A stretch of DNA of 64,000 nucleotides from the NCBI GenBank assembly GCA_030490835.1, contig CM059971.1, positions 120,064,564 to 120,128,563 on the forward strand, read 5' to 3'. Position 1 is the stretch's first letter. Each line of letters begins with the position of its first letter. This DNA comes from Annona cherimola. Its lineage: Eukaryota; Streptophyta; Magnoliopsida; Magnoliales; Annonaceae. A model generated the notes under the pieces. That model did no database searches. It was not told the DNA's origin and was given only the letters and a program-made list of their open reading frames with translations. Positions 23,903 to 35,992 of this stretch are shown in pieces. The translations under genes and the position numbers were made by a program.

Positions 23903-26900
23903 TCAACCTGCAATGTCAAAAACAACATAGCTATAATCGTCCAGAATATCTCTCTCAAGGGTTGGTTTGCCAAACTCCTAGGACTCAGTTCATCTCATTT
24001 TAGCATATCAGACATCATATTTCTTTTGACAGTACAATCTCCAATGCGTGAATGAGAGTGTTTTAAAAATAAGATTTAACTTTTTTGGGATGCTTACTGA
24101 TTGTGTCCTAGAGACGATTTGGGGTTCCAAACACTCCATTATTCTTTCCAGACGGTTGGATGCTTCATAAGCGGTATATTACTACTTTTTTATTCACGAT
24201 TTCAAAGCAAACAATCATGATGATCACCCCTATTTTGCGATTTCCAGTCACGTTGACCAGTGAATGATGAAGGAGAGAAATTATAATGCAATGAGCTATG
24301 ATTGACAACATACAGGGACCACTACACAGGCCAGAAAGGAGAAATAAATTTTAAAAAAAATACAAAAAACAGCTGTTACCATGTGATGTGTGCTTTGGTC
24401 CCCTGTCGTAACAGTATTATACTTGATTTTGCCTTACTACCAAATTGGAAAGTTATATTAAAATGCCTTTGTGAGAAATGGATACATGTCTGTCTATTTT
24501 TGGTATGGGCATTGAGGAACGTTGATGTATTTCAAAGCCTAAGTTCTAAAGACATCATGAGCATGAAAAGAGAAAGCTTGAGAATAACAACTTCATTTGG
24601 AATGAATCAGTATAGAATCAATAGATACAACCAATTGTTGACTTTCTGCTCATTTTCGTTTAAACTGCAGGGCCCATTGACCAGCAGACAATAAAATACC
24701 CCCCGTGCCTTTTTGGAAAAGATACTTTCATCGTTTGGCTAAGGCATCCAATTTTCTACTCGTCACCAAAGCATATGAAACATCTTTTACCTAAGTTCCT
24801 CTGCTGCGTTTCTTCCTTGTGTAGCAACAGAAGCGACCAAAAATGCAAGTAAGAAATAAGCGACAAGTCGACATACCAGCTTCATGACTTGGGGGAGTTC
24901 CAGCTCCCTTGCTTGTGCTTGGTTGCGCCAATGCTTGATCCTGTGCCACAAATGGATGAAATCGTGAATAAGAAATTAAAGTTCACACAAAGTGACCAAA
25001 AAAGCACTTGAGTCTTAGACAACCCCTTTGATCCAAGTGATAAGAGGAACTCTTGGTCCTGTAGCCATGAAAATGCGCATGTACTTGATGTATTTTGCAG
25101 TTTAATAACAACAGTCAGAACAATGTTGATAATGTTTTCAATGTGGTGATGACGGATCCAATAAATATTAAATTCTAAAAGGATAGTATAAGAAGAAAAA
25201 AGAGCAGCATCTCGTAGGTGAAGATGGCTCCAATGACAAGGACAGAATGACACGAGGCACAATGAATGATTATGACGATCATAAACAGCTGAGAAGAAAA
25301 ACACACACACCTGAGACTGCACTTGCATGTGGTGAAGGCTGAGGTAGTGTTGATAAGGATCAGCAAAGTTTGGAGAATGTAGTGGATGGGGACTTCGTAG
25401 GCCAGCTGGGTTCGACGCAGAATCATGCTGACTAGCTGTTTGTACTCTGGACAAATCGAAAGGAGACACGAGTGGGAGATGAAAACCTGGCATTGGGAGC
25501 CTTGGCGCTAAATGAGCTCCACTAGGTCCAGGCGTGGTTGTGCCTGGTAAGACTGGTGTAAACGGTATCACTGGTCGGCCGAGGCCACCAGTTGCCATTT
25601 CCATGACCATGCTCATTCCCATACCCATTGGAGGCAAGTACTGCTGGACACCAGGAAACATCATGGGGGACATGCTGCATCCCATTGACATCATCTGCTG
25701 AAGTCAATCGTCATCAAGGTTTTCTATTTTTCACAAATACAATTTCACAATAACAAAAACTGGCAAGAGAAAAAAGAAATGAAACAAAAGATCATTTTGA
25801 GGCCTCATATCATACAACGTAGAAAAAGTTCAGGAAAAATCAAATCATATAACTCGATCTAACCAGCGAGGAAGTCTACGAACGATGATGCAATTTATTC
25901 CAGAAAATAAAAATATATTTAATTCCCTCTTTCAGGCACCATGCTCCTTTGGCTCTGCTATTTCTGTGAGTAAAGTGATCTCGACCCATCATTTCATCTC
26001 GTTTCAGAACTAAGGCTACTTATTTTCTTTTGCCCATAAAATAGCAAGCTAGTGAACCAAAGAAAAAATGATTAAATGGGGATGGTTTTGAATCTCTCCA
26101 AAGAATTCACTAACTTGACTCAGGAAACGTCATCTTGAATTAATCAGATGCTGGGACAACTACGTAGCAGTGGTCCCCTCAAATGGGAATTACACACCAA
26201 CCATTGCTAATGCCCTTCCCTCTCAAAAGAAATCTATGCCAAAGTCAACCCGCGGAGTCTAGTATGAAACAGTAGCAGCAAGAGTTCATCATGGTGAATC
26301 TTACACCCAGTTATCAAGAGTCAGTGGCAACAAAAGTGGGTTGTCTTCTTAAAGGCAAATCATGATTCTTGACTGCATCCAGATAGTCAAGTTAAACAGT
26401 TAAAAACTCTTTACAGGTAGGTGTCTAAGAGAATGCAAATATACACCTGGACTTGCAATTGAAGAGACTTCAAGTACTCGATTGCCTCATCCAGCATGGA
26501 AGCTTTATCCGACTGAAAAAGAATCCTTTAAAAATCACAAAAATGATCCATGCCCACTAAAATCAATCAAAAGAGGGAGACTTTCTAAACAGACGAAATA
26601 ACCTTGTTGCAGCGTGGTATGAGCTCCTGCAGTGCCTTCATCTTTTCATTGATCCTATCGCGCCGCCTCTGCACAGAAATCAACTATGAAACTCCAGCGT
26701 ACTTCTTTGCACCAATTCAATTAAATATCGATGAAGTAAAACTTGAATACAAAATGAAGTAAGAAAACAGATTGACGTACCCTCTCAGACAGATTGTGGA
26801 CTTCTGCAGCTCGAGCTCTTCTGGCGAACCGCCGTGCTATTTTCTTTTCTTCGATGGATTCATAATCGGCGTCCTTTGAGCATGGACAAGAAGAGAGAAT

Positions 26901-29900
26901 TAAATTCAAGCTATTGTCGCGGTGAAAAGAGAAAGAGAGAGAGAGACCGACTCAGATGCTTCTACGTCGTCAAAGGCTCCAGTGATTTTTATTGGAAAAA
27001 TATTTTCAATCAGCCTATTTTTCACTTTTATTAATAACTAAACGATTGTCAAATTCAAGATACATATTTTGACAAAAAAAAGAAAAATAGGAACGAGTAA
27101 TGGTCAGCATGCCATATTTTTTCCATATTTTATGAAGTCTGGCCATTTATTGCCGGCACTAACCATAGACACGCCCAAAATGCAGGTGGTAATCAATAAT
27201 CATTGTAACAACTGACGTGGATCATCATCCGTTTCTAAGAGCCCGGGGAAAGTGGCTGGTTCAGGTGAAATGGATGGTCACCACCAATCCGCCTTCTGGG
27301 GTCAAATATTGAGTGATTGTACAAGCATAATAAAGTCGCAGGTATAAATTAAGGGGCTGCTGGGAAGGATTCAAGGACTGTGAATGGGATAGAAAAATAG
27401 AACAAGAATGTAATGATTTGTATTGAGATTTTAAAATTTTGTACTAAAAATTGAAAAAATTATCTTGAAAATGAGAAATCTCATGCGATCAAATAGAAAA
27501 GGAAAATCTCAGCCAATATACATTGCATTCAATAACTTAAAAATCCACCGCGACGCTTCAGACATGGCGTCGCGTCCACAAGAGGCTTTGGATAGACCAT
27601 TTGTAAGGAAATTTGTATGATGTATCAAGAGCTAGAATGTAGGACAAATGTTTGAGATGATTATAATATAAACATATCAAGAAAAAATAATAACTTAAAA
27701 ATCCAAGCAAGTGTTATGTGGCAGCATATTGATGGAAAGCGGAGGGACAACAAAGAAGTCATGGCAATGCTCAGCGGTATTAGATGGGGCACAGACCTAA
27801 AAATCCAGCATTTGGAATTAGAGAATGACTTCTTAATCTGGGTAAGTCTCCTAAATGATAAATGCCCCATTTTGTCAACAATTGGCATTTTAATTCAAGA
27901 ACTCCATTCTAAATCAGTGAAATTTTATCTGTTAAATACTTACATGTCTTGCGATCTAGTAGTTGGTGTGCCCACCATATTGTCAACATTATAGCAAAGA
28001 GGAGTGAGACTCCTCCAGTATGGTGGGGTAGCCACAAGTGCTATTATAAATCCATTATATACATAGACCTTTTGTACTCTCGGTGAAGTTTTTTACATGG
28101 ATATACCCTTTTATTTCAAAAAAAAATAACTTAAAATACTTTGTAGCACTCAATAAATAAAAACAAATTGATATTTTCTTAAAGAAATATACCGACAATA
28201 ATATAAAAAATATAGTTGTTATGGGACTAATATAATCCTAAATTCCATGGAAGCCATCATTGTCATGAGATATCTAAAGTCAGTAAACACAGCAAAATTC
28301 TTGCGCACGAGATTATACATAACAATGTCTTCTAATGTGCGCCAACTAATAAGGAACAGTTCCCATGCCCGCAACTCCCCCACCTCCCCCAAAGTGAAAA
28401 ATTAGGGGTGTGACATGGATTAGGTCAAGTATATCTTATTTGTAAAAATATTACTTTACGATGATCATAAGTTGATTTGGCTTCTAGTTGACTCTATTTT
28501 ATTCATGTAAAGTTTAAGTGAGTTGGGTTGTACTTTACCATAATCATTGTTCGATTTGATTTTTAGTAGACTTTACTTCACCATATAAAGCTTAGATTAA
28601 ATTTGTTAAGTTGTAAATCGGTTATATAAATTTTTTTTGATGAAGATTATATAAAAAATATTTAACATTGAAGTAATTAAATTATTTCATCATATAAATA
28701 AAATATTAGATGTTTAGAAGAGGAGATATTACCTTTCTGAAGGAAGATTTTAAAAATTAGAGATATAGACGTGGCCCCAATGATTTATAGCATAAATGAA
28801 AATTTATACTTACACAGTGGAGGATACTCCCTTGGGTAGGTTCTAAATGCCCATTATATGAAATTTATCCTACTTTGATTGAAGACATTAATGAATTTTT
28901 GTACTTAATCCTACATTTAATTAATTGTCTTGAAATCTACCCAACCTGGCTAAAAGTAGGTGGCTTCCGCGGCGCTCATGTTTACATTGCAACCCGTTAT
29001 GGATGTAAGGTTATGAACTGTCACCTGCAGCCGGAGCAGCAAATAACCCTTACGTGTGCAGTTGTGTCCCGGTATTGTCAAATTTGGTATTATAGAAATG
29101 ATTGCCCATGCACACCCGGACAACGCATCCATCGAAAAATAGTTTTCTTCGGGGGAATTAACGATCATTCCTGTACCGACTAGTTTGGGACTACGCCTAC
29201 ATACCCAATCTGCGGAACGCAGGCAAGTTCATCTTGTCAGTTGTTCACTTGGGGGCCACACTTTTGAATAAGATGTTCATGTGACCCATCAACACTGCAA
29301 CAAAAGTTTATACAAGCTAGCGACTTTTTGCTCTCAAAGTTAGATTTTGCTGCATCTACCATCAAATAGAGCTACTGATCTATCTTTTACAGTTAAAATG
29401 TAATTGTTACTTGGTGAATCTATTCTTTCTAATTTTGTTTTAAAATTTTTTATATCAATTTTGTTTTAAAATTGTTAATCTAAGTATTTAACATATTTAT
29501 CGAATTTTACCACTTTTGAAGATTTGTACGGTTTTTGAATTTTTTAAAAATAAGGGTATTTTAGTCATTTTAAGTGACTAAAATGCTCCTATTTTTAAAA
29601 AATCCAAAATAAATATCTATAAACACTGAAAATGATAAATTTTGATATATATATATATTAAATATATTTAAATTAACATTTATATAAAAAAATTTCAAAA
29701 AAATAAAAAATTAATTTTTACACCCGAGTTCACCAAAGCTAAGTGCACCCAGTGTAGCTACATGTAAATAATTATGTTAAGTATTGGTTTTAGTCATATA
29801 AAAATAGAAGAGTAATTATGTTGGCGGCAAAGCAAATGGCCCACTTAGTCCGCCTTAAAAAATTCATTTACAACAAGTTTTTTTATTTTTTCTTCGTACA

Positions 29901-32900
29901 CTTGTTTATCTAAGTATATTTAATATGTAAATTAAGTTTTACCATTTTTAGATATGTGTATATATTTTTTGATATTTTTAAAAATAGGAGTATTATAAAT
30001 ACATATATACGAATAGACGATTAAAATTATCAAAAAATATATACACATATTCAAAAATGGTAAAACTTGATTTATATGTTAAATACACTTAGATAAACAA
30101 GTGTATGAAAAAAAAAAACAAAAAAAAGTTGTTATACATGAATTATTTGAGATAGACTAAGCGGAACATTTATTTAGCCCGAGCTAATAAGATCATTTTT
30201 CTATAAAATAAGATTATTTCTCTCTATATATAATGAGCTTCATTTGTATGTGACTGAGAGGTTCCATATGACCCCTTTTGAATTTATGATCATTTTGATG
30301 AATATTAAATTTATTCATTATATTTAATGTTATTTGTTTAGCTAAGAGAACAAAATTCATCCAAATCAAGTATGTGCATGAGTTACATTTATTATATATA
30401 TATATATATATTCGTGTATCAATTATGAAAAAGACTTGGATCCATTTATATATATAAGAGAATATATTTTTTATAAAATTATTTATACATAAGGTAATGA
30501 TATTTTAGATTATTTAGACATTGAAAATATAATTTTAAAATTAATATTTAGCATTTACTTATTTTATTATGTTGAGTTTACACATTTTGGATGGGGCAAT
30601 CCAGAATGTTATAGGATAAATAATTTTTTTTATGATAATATAAATAATATTAAATAAAATAAATAAAGTAAATTTTTATCAATCATTAATATTAAAAACG
30701 AAAGGAATTGACCAATACTTTGGCGTAATGGTAGCACACCAGGCTCTCATGCCCAAGGTCTAGGGATCAACCTCCGTGACAATTACAGTCCTACAGGGTG
30801 GTTAGGGGTGTAATTCGGGTCGATTCGATTCGAGTAGTAGTCTACTCTACCTGTACCCTATTTGTAAAAGTTCTACTCTACCTTACTCATTTGTCAGTTC
30901 GGTTTCTAGTATACCCTACCCTACCCATTACCCACAGAGTCGGTTCTAATTTCGATTCCAAATTAGTTCATTTAATACTCAAATACAATATTTTTAAAAA
31001 ATTTCTATATTATTTTAAATATATAAAATAATACTCATTTATGTTTTAAAATCACAAGTACATATATTATTGTTTATATTATTATATAAAAATATGAAGT
31101 ATAGACCATCATGACCTAATCATTAAACTATTAATATATTATAATCATAAATCACAAGCATATTTATAAGAGTCTTTCGGAAGTCACTGACATATATATA
31201 AATGCATTTAAATTTATACTTCACAAGGTACAAAATTCATTTAAATTTGAATTTGTTAAAATATGTGTGCACATAAGATATCAAAGACAAAGCATGATAC
31301 ATACCATATAATATATTATATATATATATAATTATGCACCTAATTAATTACTCATATGAGTACTTATGTGGGTCGGTTCTAGGTACCCAATGTATCTACT
31401 CTACCCGTACCCTATTTGAAGAAGCAAGTAATAATTTATACCCTACCCATACCCATGAGTAATATTTCCTACCCTACCCTACCCAAATTAAGGTTGGGTC
31501 GGAAGGTACCCATGGATACCCTACCTAAGTTGCACCCCCAAGGGTGGTGCACCCTACAACAAATGAAAAAAAAAAAAGGATTACACAAAGAAAAAGTTTC
31601 ATAAAAGCAAAGCCTATATATAATAGCTAAATCAATTTATATGAAATCAAAATTATCTTATATATAAATTAGCTAATTATACTAACATTTCCTAAGGTGT
31701 TACATGTTGACTTGGGGGCATCCCTATTAATAAAAGATGAAAATTTTCATGAACTTCCTGGACGGTCTACATTTTGTAGGATTTGCTAGAAAATCTTATG
31801 TCAAGTGGATGTTGGTAGTCGTTTGGCTCAGAAATCATGTTGATAAACTAATTAATTGAAACATGGCATAAAATGCCAAAATCATTGACCATGATAAATT
31901 TAATAAAATTCATTTACATCCACAAGATAAACATGATACAGACATCCTTGTTTTCAAGCGAATTGAGGACAACAACACAGGCTGAATCTTATCACAGATA
32001 AATCGTATAATATTCATTTACATCTATTTTTATATTTATATCACTTACTTTTAATTTTATTAACTTTCTTCCTTCACCTTATTTTCAAAAATTAAAATTT
32101 CTTTTAGAAAATATTATATGTTACTATATTTTTAAAAAATTAGTTGGGTTAGATATTATTATTTTTACTTATATATAATCCATTGTTACTATATATCTAT
32201 ATGAATTTTGAACTTATCATTTTTAAATCAAATAAAAATTTGTCAATCCAAATTATAATCCAAAATTTGACCCAAACTTGATTTTCACAAATAGTATCAA
32301 GGTTAAAATTTCAAAAATAAAATCTTATAGAATTTGAGATTAATTGTAATATTAGATGAGATATAATATTCAATGAAAAATCAATCAAAAAAAGTTTAAA
32401 TAAATTCGAGTTTCACAAGCTTGAGTTACATAACTAATTTATGAGGGTCGAACTAGAGATAGAACTTAAATATGATACCCATGAGGTAGAGTTTGTTTCT
32501 ATTTTCTTACCCGTTAAGATAGGTTTCAAAAATTATTTGGCTAAATTAGAGAAAGGTAAGTTCTAAAGTCTGGGTACCAGTGTTGATCTGAATTAATAAT
32601 ATATATTCAATATATCTTTTGTGTGATACAGACTATATTTTTAATAAACATAAAAATCCATTATTTAGTAATTTAATCAATGGCATTTTGAAATTATATT
32701 ATTATCATATTGATTATAGATATTAAGCAAGATTTATAACAGAATTATAATATTTAAATATATTATAAAATAATATTTTAAAGAACTAATCTGGAATAGG
32801 TACCATTCCAACATTTAAAGATATGATAAAGTAGCCATCAAACCGACCTAATCAAAAATAATATAAGATAACAGTTTCTAAAAAAAAAACCCTCCGGTTG

Positions 32901-34934
32901 AATCTTTTCAAAATCCAAGTTGCACTCTTTATTTTTGACTCAAATTTAATTGAGAGTATGATCTTGTTAGCTAAGCTAAGTAATGACTTACTTAACCCAC
33001 ACCAAACAATTATTTTAAAATTTTTCTTTTACTTTTTGTTATAAAGTTTTCTTTTGCTTTTCTTATAAAATTGCTAAATTTTATCAATTTTGAATATGTG
33101 TACATATATATTTAAAAATACAAGATTATTGATTAAAATATCTCCACGCTTAAGAATATAAAAAATATATAATATCTTTAAAATGGTAAAATTTGATTTA
33201 TACATTAAACATATCTAGATTAATAAGTTTATGAAAAAGCAAAAAATAATAAAAAATCAATTTATTGTCGTAAGTTAAATAAACCATTAGTTAACCCGGC
33301 CAACCTGATATACCTCAGTTCAATAACCTCCCCTTGATTAATCCACCACCACCAGTAATCGAGCCCAGCGTAGGATATTGTACAGCGAGAAGCACACCAC
33401 CAGAGATACGCACGTCAGCCGGACCCGTGGCGCGCCACGCGCGCCGTAACAGACTGACGTGGCAACCGCATCTCACCGTCCGCATTGCGGGCGGACCGCC
33501 CACCCTCCGCTGAGCTTAAAAGATCCCAGAACTGGGCGGTTCATCTTGATCGTCCAAGCAGTGGGAGCTTTAGCATATTCCCTATCATATTATACGATTC
33601 ATAACGTTCCAAAGCAGAAGTAATTTCCACAACTAGCCACCCGCCGCCAGAGTGACAGTGTCAAGTATTACTCAGTGGAGTTACTAATACGGATACGTAC
33701 GGCCTGGCACACACTAAAAATAGAGATTAGTGCCGGGACGCGTGTACGTAATCACCATTCTGGATGACAGCCGATGGGACCCATTGGACATGTCAAATAG
33801 GCAATCCGCTTTCTCAGCCATGAACTTGACTGAAGGGTCACCACATCTTCCATTCATTGCGGACGGTTGCGATCATCCAAAATACTTCACGTCGGCGCAT
33901 GACCGATTGGTGGTGCAGTAAGGATGAGAAAGGAAAAGAGAGGGACGGAAGGAAGAACGAAGGAGCAGGTGAAGACTGACCTCACTCTGGCACTCCGACT
34001 CTTCTCCTTGCCTGGCCTTCCTCTTTCTGTTCTCGGACGGCGGACGCTTGGCTAGCCTCTCTGCGCTGGCCCCAGACCCACCTGAGGATGACGTCATCGT
34101 CTGCTCGCACGAGCCGACCTCCCGGTCTCCTCCCCCGCATGTGATGCTGCCTGCATTCCCGCCAATGAACCTCTCCCCTTTCAAAACCCTAACGCCCGCG
34201 GGAGTCTCGTTGGATTCCACCACCGTCGATTCCCAGCCCGGCCGCTCCAGATCCAACGGCCGGTACTCCATCTTCTCTTTTCCCCGCGAGAAATGCTTAA
34301 AATTCACCATCTTCTCCTCTTCAGTACGCCGGGAAGGATGCAGAGGAGGCCGCGAGCTGTACCCCCCGCGAGCCGGAGGCGCCATAGGCTGTGGATCCGG
34401 TGGCTGCGCAGGCTTGTCCTCCGGCCTACCGTCCGCCACCAATGGAACCGACGCCGGAGGGTACAGCAACTCGCCGCCAAAGACTTCGCGGTGGTCCACG
34501 AAGGGCTCGTCGACGAGAGGGTAATGCAGCCACCACGCCATCTCATCTTCCTGGAGGAAAAGCTGCTGTGCGGTGGCAGTCGTCGTGGACGACTCGATCT
34601 CGTCTCCAGCGCCGGGCTCCAGTCTCCCTGGAAGAATGGCGTTTGGCGGAAGTTTCACTGATTTCTTGTGAGATTTCTGGCTCTGCAGAACGATCTGGCC
34701 GTTCTGCCATACAAGCTCGACGAAATCGTCGTCTTCCGCCCTGCAAGTTTCCGACAACGCAGTTCAATTACTCGCCGAAAATCAAAACAAAACATAAGAA
34801 AATCGAAGCTCACAAATTACAATTCCATACAAAATTTACCTAGAAGATTTCTTGTGGTGGAGGTATCGAGCTGAAGAGGAGGACGGCATGCCGGAGTCTT
34901 GTTCCATGTTGAAATCCGGCACGTGGTGATTCAT
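23903..34934 (-). CDS. PIF1: Phytochrome-interacting bHLH factor, PIF1-like, eight exons
   Basis: Exons on the minus strand: 34934-34840, 34740-33981, 26873-26781, 26668-26603, 26512-26447, 25694-25311, 24940-24877, 23907-23903. All introns are GT/AG and frame is kept, giving 510 aa (Arabidopsis PIF1 has 478). The start MNHHVPDF resembles PIF1 orthologues. Residues 40-47 (ELVWQNGQ) are the phytochrome B-binding APB motif. [12 protein letters not shown] (96-107) lies in the APA/phyA-binding region typical of PIF1. The bHLH spans about 305-355, with H311, E315 and R319 as the G-box-contacting H-E-R set and RRRDR in the basic region. The tail is Met/Pro-rich (MMSMGCSM, then [11 protein letters not shown]). 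PIF1 is a nuclear repressor of light-dependent germination and chlorophyll synthesis, degraded after phytochrome activation. The N- and C-terminal halves look like two loci but join in phase across a 7.1 kb intron. The final exon holds only five coding bases (GT TGA), as in other PIF genes. Confidence 0.92.
27701..28124 (+). mobile_element. 5'-truncated LINE insertion in PIF1 intron 2
   Basis: Flanked by a perfect 12-bp duplication AATAACTTAAAA (27689-27700 and 28125-28136) and ending in a poly-A tail, as expected for target-primed LINE insertion. The translation ([20 protein letters not shown] and after) resembles the C-terminal RNase H-like domain of plant L1-type LINEs. It is antisense to PIF1. 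Confidence 0.75.
28137..29429. other. Intronic AT-rich DNA with one unexplained frame
   Basis: A 102-codon frame (28875-29183, +) rich in Cys is not recognised. A possible hAT left end (TAGGGGTGTGACATGG) lies at 28404 without a matched right end. Confidence 0.35.
29430..29770. mobile_element. Palindromic MITE (family I), left end eroded
   Basis: The centre is an inverted pair around ATTTTAGTCATTTTAAGTGACTAAAAT. The right end CACCCGAGTTCACCAAAGC and TAAGTGCACCCAG matches the family at 40766, 43690 and 61668. Confidence 0.6.
29838..30187. mobile_element. Palindromic MITE (family II)
   Basis: Inverted arms with AATTCATTTACAACAAG and TAAGTTTTACCATTTTTAG, mirrored to the right. Ends AAGCAAATGGCCCACTTAG and GACTAAGCGGAACATTTA. 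Confidence 0.65.
30240..30620 (-). repeat. Diverged MITE family A relative, inverted
   Basis: Minus-strand order of the family A body (ATTTAGACATTGAAAATATA, then ATTTTATTATGTTGA) at reduced similarity, with a (TA)n tract at about 30391-30411. Confidence 0.45.
30719..31577 (+). mobile_element. tRNA-derived SINE split by an hAT element
   Basis: The head at 30719-30802 has a box-A-like TTTGGCGTAATGGTAGC and a weak box B (GGATCAACCTC). Its sequence stops at the hAT duplication, resumes at 31541 with GCACCCTACAACAAATG, and ends in a 13-base poly-A tail (31565-31577). Not a functional tRNA: no intact cloverleaf. Confidence 0.65.
30803..31540. mobile_element. Non-autonomous hAT element inside a SINE
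   Basis: Starts TAGGGGTGTAATTCGGG and ends GTTGCACCCCCA. Flanked by a perfect 8-bp duplication AGGGTGGT (30795-30802 and 31541-31548). TACCCTACCC-type repeats lie under both ends; no transposase. Confidence 0.9.
31578..32961. other. AT-rich intronic DNA, nothing recognised
   Basis: No coding frame or bounded repeat is seen in this part of PIF1 intron 2. Confidence 0.45.
32962..33310. repeat. Degenerate palindromic MITE (family II)
   Basis: Starts near ATGATCTTGTTAGCTAAG and ends near TTAGTTAACCCGGCC, with weak inverted arms sharing the family core. Confidence 0.5.
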
Positions 34935-34941
34935 CGTTTTT

Positions 34942-35042
34942 CTGCAACAGGAAGCAAGAACTATAAGAGGAGGAGGTCAGAATGGCGGAAACGAGACAGG
35001 GGATAGAATATCTATTGATATGGCAAGCGCTAGACGACCTAC
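34942..35042 (-). other. Probable 5' UTR intron of the PIF1-like gene
   Basis: A good acceptor (CTTCCTGTTGCAG) lies 7 nt before the start codon, and a possible donor (GTAGGT) lies at 35042, giving a 101-bp leader intron. The leader exon would be in the pyrimidine-rich minus-strand sequence between about 35043 and 35400. Inferred from splice-site shape only. Confidence 0.45.
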
Positions 35043-35689
35043 TTAAGATCTGATATCGATGAGGACGACTCTATCTTAATTTCGACTTTTCTCTTGGATC
35101 GGGATTTCGGAGAATCGTGGTTGGTGAAAGAAAAGCAAAAAAAAAAAAATCGCGTAGCTCTCCTGCTTATGCTGCACAAGGAGAGCTCGAGAACGGAAAG
35201 GGGGAAAAAAGTCCGCAGAAGAAGCGTTTTTCCGAATGTTGGAGCCCGGGGGGGTTTTGGTAAGGATGCAGAGGAAGCAGCAGCTCTGGGCTTTATTTCC
35301 GACAGAGCATTGAATGAAATAGAGCGATTGTTTCCCGTTCCGTCCCGTCCCGTTCTAGCTTTTGCTTGGACTCGGACGGGGAAGGTGGATAAGATTTCGC
35401 TGCTGCCGCAATGTCCGATGCTATCCCATTGCCTGCCCAGGGGAATTTCGGATGCGGGGATTTCTAACATGAAAAGGAGAGCAGGGAGTGTGTGACTAAT
35501 CTCACGGTGCAAGTGTCCAGATAGCGCACGCGCAAAGCAGGTAGGACGTTCGCGTCATGGGGTGCACAGGCGTCAGTTTTGCCCTCGTGCACGAGCCTGT
35601 GCGGCGGGTGGGGTTTTTTATCAAGGACGGTCGGATTCGTACTCTGGCTTTATGGGAAAGTTGATGTACGAGCTGCGAGAAATCGGACA

Positions 35690-35990
35690 AAAACTACCAT
35701 ATGTTAGTGGTTAAAGTACAGGACCATAGGGCCAAGGTTGCAGGATAGAGATTACGGTGGCAGGAATCACCTAGAATTGAAGCGGTAAAATGGTCCGAGA
35801 CACGGATGTTCGTACGCCGGTTTCCGTCGATCTCAATCCCAAGAGATTTGGGATTTTTATAGCATAGACGGATTTAGGTAAGAAGACCTTGGATTTGCCG
35901 GTGAATCCTACTAAATCATTAGTTAACCGTCGTCAATTCTTCAACGAGATTCCGAAGGCACGCGGAAACTTTAGTTAATCTTGTCAATTA
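35690..35990. other. Low-copy-looking block before a tandem array
   Basis: Starts with a weakly tRNA-like stretch (TGTTAGTGGTTAAAGTACAG) and runs into the array at 35993. It may be part of a SINE or LTR fragment; not resolved. Confidence 0.3.
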
Positions 35991-35992
35991 TA

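Larger units (their letters stand above)
26874..33980 (-). other. 7.1 kb intron 2 of the PIF1-like gene
   Basis: This phase-0 intron separates the regulatory N-terminal exon from the bHLH exons. The donor is GAG|GTCAGT and the acceptor CTCAAAG|GAC. The other six introns are 90-969 bp, so this one is exceptional. It holds a truncated LINE, two palindromic MITEs, a MITE-A relative, a SINE split by an hAT element and a degenerate palindrome. No further PIF exon is needed or seen. Confidence 0.85.

Noticed and set aside
24302..24694. 130-codon + frame
   Set aside because: Lies in PIF1 intron 7, with no recognisable domain.
24882..25310. Extension of the PIF1 exon 6 frame to 24882
   Set aside because: Reads through a clear GTGTGTG donor into intron; the spliced exon 7 gives the expected PIF tail.
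28404..28620. Another hAT element starting TAGGGGTGTGACATGG
   Set aside because: No matching right end or 8-bp duplication was found nearby.
30719..30790. tRNA gene
   Set aside because: Box A is good but box B is poor and no cloverleaf forms; poly-A after the hAT insert points to a SINE.
34048..34843. Several + strand frames of 120-158 codons
   Set aside because: They are antisense shadows of the GC-rich PIF1 exon 2 and show no domains.
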